Assembly (NCBI GenBank): GCA_003169675.1
Contig: PNAT01000054.1
Location: forward strand, 1-64,000
Direction of reading: 5' to 3'
DNA: 64,000 nt
Source: Acidimicrobiaceae bacterium
GTDB lineage: Bacteria; Actinomycetota; Acidimicrobiia; Acidimicrobiales; RAAP-2
Positions 28,374 through 36,793 of the stretch are shown one piece after another (position 1 is the stretch's first letter; each line of letters begins with the position of its first letter). Both the position numbers and the translations under genes were made by a program. Under the pieces are notes generated by a model. It saw only the letters and a list, made by a program, of their open reading frames with translations. It was not told where the DNA came from and did not search any database.

Positions 28374-29591
28374 TCAGGCGACAACGCCGCGGATTTTGAG
28401 GTCGAGGATGGCCTCAGGGTCGAGTCCCAGATCGGCCAGGATGATATCGCCGTGCTCGTTGAACTCGGGGGCGCGCTTCGGCACCGACGGTGCCTCGTCG
28501 TACTGGACGGGAGCCGCTACCAGATGAAACGGTTTCCCGTCCGCCGTGTGGCACTCCTGAAGGTAGCCGTTGGCCACGGTCTGGGGGTCGGACGCCGCTT
28601 CGAGGGTGTCCTGCACGACGGCCCATTGCCCGGTGAACGGAGCGAGGCGGTCCCGCCACTCGTCGAGCGTGGCCGAGGCAAACACTTCGTCCATTTCGGC
28701 GATGGCGGCACCGCTGTTGGCCATGAGCGACGCGTGGTCCCCGAAACGGGGGTCCTGGACCAGATCCGCACGGCCCACCACTTCACACAGGTTCGGCCAG
28801 TACCTCGCGGCCTGGAGGCAGGTGAAGGCGAGGACGCGTCCATCCTTGGTGGTGTAGTTCCGTGTCAGTGGGTTGGTGCTCGGCCGATCCGCCCCTGGTG
28901 CGGTCCAGGGCACGCCCAACGCGAGCGACAACGCCACGGCCTGGCCCATGGCCCACAATCCCACCCCGAGCAGCGAGACATCGACGATGGTGGCTTCGCC
29001 GGTCCGCTCGCGGTGGTAGAGGGCTCCCATGATCCCGCCGGCAATGGTCATCGCTCCGATCGAATCCCCGAATCCGGGAGCCGGGGGCACGGGCATGAGG
29101 TCGTACTCGGGGCGCTTGGCCCCCACCGCGACGCCGGACCGAGCCCAAAACGCCAGCGAATCGTACGATCCCTTATCGGCGTCCGGACCACGCTCGCCCT
29201 GCCCGGTCCCGCGGACGTAGATAATCCGGGGATTGTGGGCTCGGATCTCGTCGACGCCGATCGTCAGCTTGTTGCGGACACTAGGGAGCTTGTTGGTGAT
29301 GAAGACGTCCGATGAGGCCACGAGCTTGTGGAGGACTTCGAGGCCATCCGCCGACGTCAGGTCGAGACCCAAGCTTTGCTTGCCCCGGTTGGAGTGCTCC
29401 AGCAGCACATGCACATCGGTGGGCACGATCCCCACGCCCGTGGACATGAGGCCTCGCATGGCGTCGCCCCGCTCCACATGCTCGATCTTGATGACCTCGG
29501 CACCCCAATCGGACAACAGTGCAGAAGCTGCGGGAACAAACGTGTGCTCGGCCACTTCAAGCACTCTGACGCCTTGCAGTACAGCGGTCAC
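28374..29591 (-). CDS. CaiB/BaiF family CoA-transferase
   Basis: GTG start VTAVLQGVRVLEVAEHTFVPAASALLSDWGAEVIKIEHVERGDAMRGL; VFITNKLPSVRNKL. Confidence 0.9.
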   Translation of the reverse strand: MTAVLQGVRVLEVAEHTFVPAASALLSDWGAEVIKIEHVERGDAMRGLMSTGVGIVPTDVHVLLEHSNRGKQSLGLDLTSADGLEVLHKLVASSDVFITNKLPSVRNKLTIGVDEIRAHNPRIIYVRGTGQGERGPDADKGSYDSLAFWARSGVAVGAKRPEYDLMPVPPAPGFGDSIGAMTIAGGIMGALYHRERTGEATIVDVSLLGVGLWAMGQAVALSLALGVPWTAPGADRPSTNPLTRNYTTKDGRVLAFTCLQAARYWPNLCEVVGRADLVQDPRFGDHASLMANSGAAIAEMDEVFASATLDEWRDRLAPFTGQWAVVQDTLEAASDPQTVANGYLQECHTADGKPFHLVAAPVQYDEAPSVPKRAPEFNEHGDIILADLGLDPEAILDLKIRGVVA

Positions 29592-29712
29592 ATCAATCCT
29601 CCGACGATCTCCGTAGGGCAGGGGACGCCATCGTTGGGGCCCCCACTCGCGTCCAACCAATTGGCCCACACCCGCACGGGCCGACCAAATGGCATCGACA
29701 ACGGCGATTCTA

Positions 29713-29725
29713 ACTCTGCCAGAGT
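29713..29725. promoter_or_regulatory. Candidate operator palindrome ACTCTG-C-CAGAGT
   Basis: Perfect 6-bp arms, 1-nt spacer, in the intergenic region upstream of the CoA-transferase (start 29591). Confidence 0.4.
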
Positions 29726-29825
29726 GGCATTCTCAAATGCGGCGAGGTCCACCGGGCGTGTTGGAGTCCCGGCCGCGCACCCTCACGTGAGCATTGGATG
29801 AGTTGGTACGCGGAGCCTCTCCCCC

Positions 29826-30605
29826 TCACGAATCCAGGCCCGGCGGCACCCAATTCGGCAGTCGTTTCTCCATGAATGCCCTCATCCCCTCGCGAGGTTC
29901 GTCGGAATGGGCCAAGGAGCCGAACATGGTCTGGTAATCGATCAAGCCGTACCGTTCGTTGAGCATGCGTTTGACGTGGGCCCGCGCCTCGGGCGCCGTC
30001 TGGAGGATCTGATGGGCGGCTTCCGTGGCGGCCTCCCGCAGCTGATCGTGGGGCACGACACGGGAGATCACTCCGAGCCGCTGAGCCTCGGCCGCGTCGA
30101 ACGGCCGGGCGGACAACAACAGGTCACGTGCCACGGCCACTCCGACGTGGGCGGGCAGCGCGGCGGCGTAGGTCGCATCCGGGATGCCGCGCAGGAGTTC
30201 GGGCACCCGGAATGTGGCACGGTCGCTGGCCACGGCGATGTCGGCCATCATGGCAATGAGGAGGCCTCCCGCCTGGCAGATTCCGTTCACCGCCGCGATC
30301 ACCGGAGCCCGGCTGTCCCGAATGGTCAAGAACGGGAGGACGTCGTTGCCAATGTGGGGCGGGAGTTGCTCCCCCGGTTCCGAGCGCCCTCCGAGATCCC
30401 CGCCCGGGGCAAACACATCCCCCACCCCCGTAATGATCAGTGCTGCCAGATCGGGGTCATGATTCGTCAGGTGGACGGCGCGTTTCAGGCCGAAATACAT
30501 GGCGGGCGTCAGCGCGTTTCTTGCGGCTGGGCGATCAATTACACACCAGGCGATCGACCCCTCTCGCTCCAGGCGCAGCATCGGTGTACCCAGCTCGTCT
30601 TCCAT
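29826..30605 (-). CDS. Enoyl-CoA hydratase/isomerase family protein
   Basis: 259 aa; IDRPAARNALTPAMYFGL, FAPGGDLGGR, NGICQAGGLLIAMMADIAVAS. Confidence 0.9.
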   Translation of the reverse strand: MEDELGTPMLRLEREGSIAWCVIDRPAARNALTPAMYFGLKRAVHLTNHDPDLAALIITGVGDVFAPGGDLGGRSEPGEQLPPHIGNDVLPFLTIRDSRAPVIAAVNGICQAGGLLIAMMADIAVASDRATFRVPELLRGIPDATYAAALPAHVGVAVARDLLLSARPFDAAEAQRLGVISRVVPHDQLREAATEAAHQILQTAPEARAHVKRMLNERYGLIDYQTMFGSLAHSDEPREGMRAFMEKRLPNWVPPGLDS

Positions 30606-30730
30606 TCGACCTCACCAATTCCCCGGCGACGGCAATCGCCGGCTTGCTACGATATTGGGGTTCTTCAATTATCGCAACGACATACTGTTTTTGGACAATC
30701 CCGTTTCATCCCGAGTCGAAGGAGCGCACC

Positions 30731-31987
30731 ATGGCCCGTCCTCATACGCCGAAGCTCTACCGCCTGCGGAGTGCCCGGATGCTCGATGTCGTGAGTGGCG
30801 AATTCGTCACCCCAGGCAGCCTCCTGATTGAAGGTGACCGCATCATCGAAGTTGCCCCGACCACAGTGCCGGACGGCGCCGAGAACATCGATCTTGGTGC
30901 GTTGACCCTCCTCCCGGGTCTTATGGACATGGAGGTCAACCTCCTTCTCGGCGGGCCCGACCATCGCAGCGCCCTCAACGCCGTTCAGGACGACCCCGCC
31001 GTCCGCACGTTGCGAGCCGTGGCCAACGCCCGGCGCACCCTGCAAGCCGGTTTCACGACGGTGCGGAACCTGGGGCTCTTCATTCAGACCGGAGGGCTCT
31101 TGCTCGACGTGGCCCTCAAGAAGGCCATCGACTTCGGATGGATCGATGGACCTCGCATCGTCCCCGCCGGCCATGCCATCACACCGACCGGTGGGCACCT
31201 TGATCCGACGATGTTCCAGGCGTTTGCACCGCACATCATGCCCCTCACGATTGAAGAGGGCATCGCCAACGGCATCAGTGAGGTTCGCAAGGCCGTCCGC
31301 TACCAGATAAAGCATGGTGCGCAAGTGATTAAGGTGTGCGCATCGGGAGGCGTGATGTCCCACACCGGCCCGGCCGGATGCCAGCAATACTCCGACGAAG
31401 AGTTGAGAGCGATCGTCGACGAGGCTCACCGCGCCGGGCTCAGGGTCGCCGCACACGCTCACGGGGATCAGGGCATCCGTGCTGCTCTCGAGGCAGGCAT
31501 TGACTGCATCGAACACGGCTCGCTGATGACCGACGAAACGCTTGACCGCTTCATCGAACTCAAGCGGTTCTTGGTGCCCACCACCTACCTGGCCGACGGC
31601 ATGGATGTCTCACACGCGGCACCTGAGTTGCAGGCCAAGGCGGCCGAAGTCTTCCCACGGGCCAAGGAAACCGTCAGCAAAGCCATTGCTCGTGGAGCTC
31701 GCATCGCCTGCGGGACCGATGCGCCGGCCATCCCCCACGGGAAGAATGCCAAGGAGCTGATTGCTCTGGTCGACCGGGGAATGACCCCGCTCCAGGCGAT
31801 CCGAGCGGCAACGCTGGTTGCGGCTGAGCTGATCGACGTCGACGACCGAGGTCGCCTGGAGGCCGGACTGTTCGCCGACATCATTGCCGTGCCAGGAGAT
31901 CCCCTGGCTGATATCGGGGTGACCGAGCAGGTCCAATTTGTCATGAAGGGCGGTCAGGTCTACCGCCACGAGGGGTCCGCCGCCTGA
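30731..31987 (+). CDS. Metal-dependent amidohydrolase (imidazolonepropionase/prolidase-like)
   Basis: MARPHTPKLYRLRSARMLDVVSGEFVTPGSLLIEGDRI, LLPGLMDMEVNL, VAAHAHGDQGIRAALEAGIDCIEHGSL, IACGTDAPAIPHGKNAKEL. Confidence 0.9.
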   Translation: MARPHTPKLYRLRSARMLDVVSGEFVTPGSLLIEGDRIIEVAPTTVPDGAENIDLGALTLLPGLMDMEVNLLLGGPDHRSALNAVQDDPAVRTLRAVANARRTLQAGFTTVRNLGLFIQTGGLLLDVALKKAIDFGWIDGPRIVPAGHAITPTGGHLDPTMFQAFAPHIMPLTIEEGIANGISEVRKAVRYQIKHGAQVIKVCASGGVMSHTGPAGCQQYSDEELRAIVDEAHRAGLRVAAHAHGDQGIRAALEAGIDCIEHGSLMTDETLDRFIELKRFLVPTTYLADGMDVSHAAPELQAKAAEVFPRAKETVSKAIARGARIACGTDAPAIPHGKNAKELIALVDRGMTPLQAIRAATLVAAELIDVDDRGRLEAGLFADIIAVPGDPLADIGVTEQVQFVMKGGQVYRHEGSAA

Positions 31988-32015
31988 GCCGCTCGCGGTC
32001 GCTGCTATCGGGAGG

Positions 32016-32726
32016 TCAGGACTCGGAACCGGTCCCGATGCCGTGGACAATGAGATCCCATAGGTATTCCGCCGAATCACCGGCATGGGGTCGTGCCGAC
32101 AAACCGCCAATGGTCGAAGAGAACGTGTTGAACATGATCGCCTCGAGCACTATGCCGACAATCGGGCCCTCACCAAGGCCAGATCTGACGGCTCCTGCCG
32201 CTGCCGCGCCCTGAAGGACATCCTCGAACAGCGACACAACGGGAGCGAAGACCCGGGCCGCCTCTTTGGGATGGGCCGTGAGTAGTTGTTGCGCGAATTC
32301 GGCCATGAAGGGCGCCCGCCCGTTCGCACTGGCTTCGAGCATGTAGGGCGGCCGGCAGATTCGGTAGTACTCAACGACGAAGGAGTGCAGGCGCTCCAGC
32401 GGGTCGTCTTCATCGGCCAGGCGTTCTCCGAGACGCTCCGCTGCGGACTGCACCGACTCTTCAAACAGCGCTAGGAGCAGCTCGTGTTTCCCCCCGAAGT
32501 ACTGATAGAAGCTGTGCAGGGACTGGCCAGATCGCTCAACGACCTCTTGGACCGTGAACTCCTTGCCGGAGTTGGAATTGAAGAGCTCGGTGGCGGCGTC
32601 CAAGAACCGCTGCACCCGCACTTCGGCCCGGGTCCGGGCCGAATCGAGCGATCGCGTCACCGCCTGCTCCCGCCAACTGTGCCCGTCGGACTCGGAAGCA
32701 TCACTTGCCAATTGGCTCTCTGTCAC
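32016..32726 (-). CDS. TetR family transcriptional regulator (paralog of 14998..15708)
   Basis: 236 aa; AEVRVQRFLDAATELFNSNSGKEFTVQEVVERSGQSLHSFYQYFGGKHELLLALFEESVQSA. Confidence 0.92.
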   Translation of the reverse strand: MTESQLASDASESDGHSWREQAVTRSLDSARTRAEVRVQRFLDAATELFNSNSGKEFTVQEVVERSGQSLHSFYQYFGGKHELLLALFEESVQSAAERLGERLADEDDPLERLHSFVVEYYRICRPPYMLEASANGRAPFMAEFAQQLLTAHPKEAARVFAPVVSLFEDVLQGAAAAGAVRSGLGEGPIVGIVLEAIMFNTFSSTIGGLSARPHAGDSAEYLWDLIVHGIGTGSES

Positions 32727-32793
32727 CAGGGAAAGCTTACCCGACGACCAGGGGCAATGCGGATCTCTCGATGTGCTGGCCTATGGCTCAGTC

Positions 32794-32814
32794 GACAAGA
32801 ATTGCATTCTTGTC
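32794..32814. promoter_or_regulatory. Perfect 21-bp interrupted palindrome GACAAGAAT-TGC-ATTCTTGTC, candidate TetR operator
   Basis: 9-bp perfect arms, 3-nt spacer, about 70 bp upstream of TetR start 32726. Confidence 0.75.
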
Positions 32815-32877
32815 CGGTCCGGCCGCACACCGGCCAACGGCATCGCGTCCTCGACCACGAACGCGACGAGACCGTGC

Positions 32878-33204
32878 TCAGACTGCCGGCTCAATCAACA
32901 TGTCCATGCTGGCCGCACCACTGTCCGGGACCCTGGGCTGACGCCACACCTCCACCGGGAACGAGGCGTTCACGAGGGAATAGAGGAGCCAGAGCAACCG
33001 CGTGGCATCTGGGGGAAGTGCGTTCAGGTCGAACTTGTTGAGGTACTCGATGGCCTCCTCAAGTCGGGGGAATGCAGTGTCGTAGAACGACTGCAGTTCG
33101 TCCATCGTGCTGGAAAGGCGCTTGGCGTACCGCTCGGCCTCGGTCTCGAGTGACCAGTCGGCGAATAGCTCCAGCTCTCCAAATTCGGTGGGCAGGGTAG
33201 GCAT
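32878..33204 (-). CDS. Small conserved-looking hypothetical protein downstream of the Rieske oxygenase
   Basis: 108 aa; MPTLPTEFGELELFADWSLETEAERYAKRLSSTMDELQSFYDTAFPRLEEAIEYLNKFDLNALPPDATRLLWLLYSLVNASFPVEVW; 17-bp gap after the Rieske stop; no recognised family. Confidence 0.65.
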   Translation of the reverse strand: MPTLPTEFGELELFADWSLETEAERYAKRLSSTMDELQSFYDTAFPRLEEAIEYLNKFDLNALPPDATRLLWLLYSLVNASFPVEVWRQPRVPDSGAASMDMLIEPAV

Positions 33205-33221
33205 GGCAGTGGTCTCCTTAC

Positions 33222-34547
33222 TCAGGACGCGGCCGAAATCTTGACTGGTGTCGCCGCGCTCTTTTCATAGTCGGCCACGTGCTCACGGGCCGTCGTGTGC
33301 AGGTGCCGGAGCAGGATCTCCTGGTCGTTCAAGGGAAAAAGGGTGACGGCCCGTGACTCGAGCATCGTCTGCGTCGCTTCGAGCGTATTGCCGTCCTGGA
33401 GTGCGTACTCCTTGAACGTGACAGCGGCCAACTCTTGGCGCAGTCGCTCCTCGGCATTCTTCGCCGGCACGAAGTAGAGCGTTCCCTCGAAGATGTGCGT
33501 GTTGTACGAAGTCGGCCAGTAGTGGTACGTGAGGTACCACCCCGGTTCCCACACCAGGAGCATGAAGTTGGGGAAGAACACGAACGAGTCGATACCCCAG
33601 GCCTTGTGCTGCGCCGGGTTCAGCGCAGGCGGCAGGTTGTCGAGGCCCTCGATGTCAGGGTGGTCCCATGGCCCAAACAGCCCACTGCGCAGGATCCGCT
33701 CAATCGGCTTGACCATGTCGAGGTCCTTCGGTGGTGACATGCCTCCCCAGGACGAGACCATGCTGTGGGGCCCATTGATCTTGTAGGCCAGTGCTTCGAA
33801 CCCGACCTCGGAGAGTTTGCGCGATTCGTCGGCCGTCGCTTGCTTCGCGTGGAGGATCGGCGCGTGGTAAAACTCCGCGAACGCGTCGATGAATAGCTTC
33901 CAGTTGCTGCCGACGTTGGCCCGGTACTTGTAGACCTCCGTCATTTTGTCGAAGGGGTAGCCTGCCAGCTCCGCACCGAATTCTCCGAGGTATTCGTCCA
34001 GTGACGTGGTGTTCTCGGGATTGAGGTTCACGAAGATGAACCCCTGCCACGTCTGGAGCTTGACCGAAGCCAGCCCGTAGTCACCCTTGTCGAGGTTGAA
34101 GAACTCCGACTCCTGCTGGACAAATGTCAGCTCGCCATCGGTTCCATAGCGCCACCCGTGGTACTTGCAGGTGAACTGACGGCACGTGCCGCTGGTCTCC
34201 TCGCCGGGGAAGTCATTCCAAACCAACTTGTTGCCGCGGTGCCGGCAGATGTTGTGAAAGGCCCGCACCTCGCCGTCCGTGCCCTTGACGACGATGATCG
34301 ACGTCCCTGCGGCTGCGATCTCCTTGGTGAAGTAGCTCCCCGCTCGGGGCAATTGCTCCACTCGACCCACGTTGAGCCAGGTCCGGGAAAAGATGGCCTT
34401 GCGTTCGAGTTCGTAGTGCTCCGGCGAGATGGAGTCCTCATAGGACACCGGCCCGGTCCCGAGCTCAGGGTATTGCTCGGTCCAGCTGCCTTCAGCTGGC
34501 TTGGCGAAATGTGGCACGTCGATCCTCCAAATGGGGTTGGGACACAT
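33222..34547 (-). CDS. Rieske 2Fe-2S aromatic-ring-hydroxylating dioxygenase, alpha subunit
   Basis: 441 aa; NICRHRGNKL...CRQFTCKYHGWRYG (CxH...CxxH) and mononuclear iron region FIDAFAEFYHAPILH. Confidence 0.94.
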   Translation of the reverse strand: MCPNPIWRIDVPHFAKPAEGSWTEQYPELGTGPVSYEDSISPEHYELERKAIFSRTWLNVGRVEQLPRAGSYFTKEIAAAGTSIIVVKGTDGEVRAFHNICRHRGNKLVWNDFPGEETSGTCRQFTCKYHGWRYGTDGELTFVQQESEFFNLDKGDYGLASVKLQTWQGFIFVNLNPENTTSLDEYLGEFGAELAGYPFDKMTEVYKYRANVGSNWKLFIDAFAEFYHAPILHAKQATADESRKLSEVGFEALAYKINGPHSMVSSWGGMSPPKDLDMVKPIERILRSGLFGPWDHPDIEGLDNLPPALNPAQHKAWGIDSFVFFPNFMLLVWEPGWYLTYHYWPTSYNTHIFEGTLYFVPAKNAEERLRQELAAVTFKEYALQDGNTLEATQTMLESRAVTLFPLNDQEILLRHLHTTAREHVADYEKSAATPVKISAAS

Positions 34548-34580
34548 AAGTCATAGCATCAATCTGCCAAATACAGAAGC

Positions 34581-35156
34581 TCATTTCCGTTTCAGGTCAT
34601 CGTCGAGTTCGATCCCGAAAGACTTGAAGGCCATGGCGAGAATCTCGTAGGCGCCGACGGTGAAAACCAGGTCCATGAGCTGGCGTTCTTCAAGGTCGCC
34701 CGCCAGGACCTGCCACGTCGATTCCGCCACCATGCCGTCTTGGACGAGTTCGTCCACTGCGCTCAACATCGCCCTCTCCAGTGGGGACCAACCGGGCGCA
34801 TCGGGACCCACGGCGATCCGTTCAATCTCCTCGGGACCGAGTCCGACGTCACCGGCAAGAACGGCATGCTGCTCCCACTCATAGGGCGACTGCCGGACGG
34901 TGGCCACGCGAAGCACCAACATCTCTCGCTGGCGGGGTGACAGGGTCGACGCGAAGAGGATGTAGCCGTTGAACGTGTGAAACGCCTGCGTGAGCAGTGG
35001 GTGGCGGGCCAGCGTGCCCAATGCATTGAGGGCCTTCGGACGATCCTTCTGCTCGGGAAACGGATGGCGAGAATTGGCTGGTCGCAACGCGGCCAGCGCC
35101 GCCCTCATCTCCTCCGGCCACTCTTTCGGCGGAAGAGGCGAGATCCGTGGCGTCAC
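34581..35156 (-). CDS. Carboxymuconolactone decarboxylase (CMD/AhpD-like) family protein
   Basis: 191 aa; LSPRQREMLVLRVATVRQSPYEWEQHAVLAGDVGLGPEEI, AVDELVQDGMV. Confidence 0.88.
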   Translation of the reverse strand: MTPRISPLPPKEWPEEMRAALAALRPANSRHPFPEQKDRPKALNALGTLARHPLLTQAFHTFNGYILFASTLSPRQREMLVLRVATVRQSPYEWEQHAVLAGDVGLGPEEIERIAVGPDAPGWSPLERAMLSAVDELVQDGMVAESTWQVLAGDLEERQLMDLVFTVGAYEILAMAFKSFGIELDDDLKRK

Positions 35157-35905
35157 GTATTTCTCCCACCGTTGACGCCGATGACCTGCCCTGTGATGTA
35201 GCTAGCCTCGTCGCGCACCAAGAAGGAGCAGGCGGCTGCAATGTCCTCGGGACGACCCACCCGACGCACCGGGGTGAGGGAGGCATGATGCTCTACTCCT
35301 TCGCCCAATAGGCCCTTCTTTTCGGAGCCGCGCAACATGGGGGTGTCGATGAACCCGGGCGGGATCGTATTGACCGTGATGCCCTTGGGTCCGAGTTCCA
35401 AGGCCAGGGCCTTCGTGAAGCCGATCACTCCGGCCTTGGACGCCACATAATGCGTCATGATGGGTTGGCCGCTCTGCGCGCTCGAGGACGAGATGTTCAC
35501 GATTCGACCCCACTGCTCCGCGATCATGTCCGGCACGACAGCCTGGCAGCAGTCGAAGGTGCCCGTGAGGTTCACCGCGATGATTCGATTCCACTTCTCG
35601 GCGGTGATCTTCAGGAAGGGGTCGAAACCATCCAGGCCGGCGCTGTTCACCAGGATCGTGGGCCGACCGAGTTGCTCTCGAACCTCGACCACGGCGGCAT
35701 CGATACGGGCCCGATCCGTGACGTCAACGGTCAAGCCGAGAGCGGAACGTCCCGACGCCACGATCTTGTCGGCCGCCGCCTTGGCAGTGGCGCCGTCGAG
35801 ATCGAATACCGCGACGTCATTCCCATCAGAGGCCAGACGCTCGGCGATGGCGAGTCCGATCCCTGAACCTCCCCCGGTCACGATAGCGACACGGGTGTCC
35901 GTCAT
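35153..35905 (-). CDS. SDR family oxidoreductase
   Basis: MTDTRVAIVTGGGSGIGLAIAERLASDGNDVAVFDLDG, NSAGLDG, HYVASKAGVIGFTKALALELGPKGITVNTIPPGFIDTPM. Confidence 0.93.
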   Translation of the reverse strand: MTDTRVAIVTGGGSGIGLAIAERLASDGNDVAVFDLDGATAKAAADKIVASGRSALGLTVDVTDRARIDAAVVEVREQLGRPTILVNSAGLDGFDPFLKITAEKWNRIIAVNLTGTFDCCQAVVPDMIAEQWGRIVNISSSSAQSGQPIMTHYVASKAGVIGFTKALALELGPKGITVNTIPPGFIDTPMLRGSEKKGLLGEGVEHHASLTPVRRVGRPEDIAAACSFLVRDEASYITGQVIGVNGGRNT

Positions 35906-36732
35906 TGAATCGGCTCGTCGCCGTGCAGTGTCGTGCGGTGCATGTCGCGGGGTGAACTCGGGTCGTAAGGGCAGGCACGGTGCAACACTCCCCGATTGTC
36001 CCAAATCACCATGTCACCCACGGCCCATTCGTGTCGGTAGATGCGGTCAGCTGTGGTCGATCGCGCCAGCAGTCCGTTCAGGAGCGTTCGGCCGGCCTCA
36101 GGCTCCATACCGACCACATGCGACGCCGTTGCTCCCAGCACGAGGGAACGCCGTCCTGATGCATGGGACCACACCAACGGGTGCTCCTTGGCGGGGCGTG
36201 TCCGCCACACTTCCAACTCTCGCGGTGACGGGTCGTTGTTCACCAGTCGTTGCGCGGCCTCAAATGTGTGGACAACTCGAAGGGTCAGGCACAGTTCCTT
36301 CTCTTCGTCGGTCAGTCCGTCGTAGGCCGCGTAGGTGCTGGCGAATTCGGTCTCACCGCCTGACACGGCAACCGCGTGGGCGCTGAGGACGGTCGCCATG
36401 ATGGGGATGTCATCGGTACATCCATCAATGTGCCAGTCGAATGTGCCGCGCAAATAAGACGCCATTGGGTTCTTCGCGGGATCCAGCGTGACTCGGAAAA
36501 TTTCGGGATGCACACCCTTGCCAAAGACCTCGACCTGGCCGAGCAACTTGGAGAAAGCGATCTGGACGGCATCATCGATGTGAAGGTCACGGAACACCAG
36601 GGCTCCGTGGGCCTCGAGCACCTCAAGAGTCCAGGCCGGGAGCGAGGAGTCATTCAGAAGCTGATCAAGCTCGACCCCTACGACCTGCGCGCCCACGTTT
36701 TCATTGAGCTTTTCTGTGGTGATCACTGGCAT
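35902..36732 (-). CDS. TauD/TfdA family Fe(II)/2-oxoglutarate dioxygenase
   Basis: 276 aa; GTFDWHIDGCTDDIP (HxD), MVIWDNRGVLHRACPYDPSSPRDMHRTTLHGDEPI (distal H and R). Confidence 0.92.
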   Translation of the reverse strand: MPVITTEKLNENVGAQVVGVELDQLLNDSSLPAWTLEVLEAHGALVFRDLHIDDAVQIAFSKLLGQVEVFGKGVHPEIFRVTLDPAKNPMASYLRGTFDWHIDGCTDDIPIMATVLSAHAVAVSGGETEFASTYAAYDGLTDEEKELCLTLRVVHTFEAAQRLVNNDPSPRELEVWRTRPAKEHPLVWSHASGRRSLVLGATASHVVGMEPEAGRTLLNGLLARSTTADRIYRHEWAVGDMVIWDNRGVLHRACPYDPSSPRDMHRTTLHGDEPIQ

Positions 36733-36774
36733 GGGTGTCCCCTCACGTTACGCAATACATAGAGTTACGTTTTT

Positions 36775-36787
36775 GTTCTAGCAGAAC
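36775..36787. promoter_or_regulatory. Inverted repeat GTTCT-AGC-AGAAC
   Basis: 5-bp perfect arms between TauD start (36732, -) and the end of the synthetase (36794); similar element at 38499..38510. Confidence 0.45.
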
Positions 36788-36793
36788 CACATT

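Noticed and set aside
30665-31516. 283-aa minus-strand ORF antisense to the amidohydrolase at 30731
   Set aside because: Shadow ORF without domain.
32016-32726. KstR/KstR2 assignment for the TetR paralogs
   Set aside because: Operator spacing and protein sequence do not clearly match those families; left as generic TetR.
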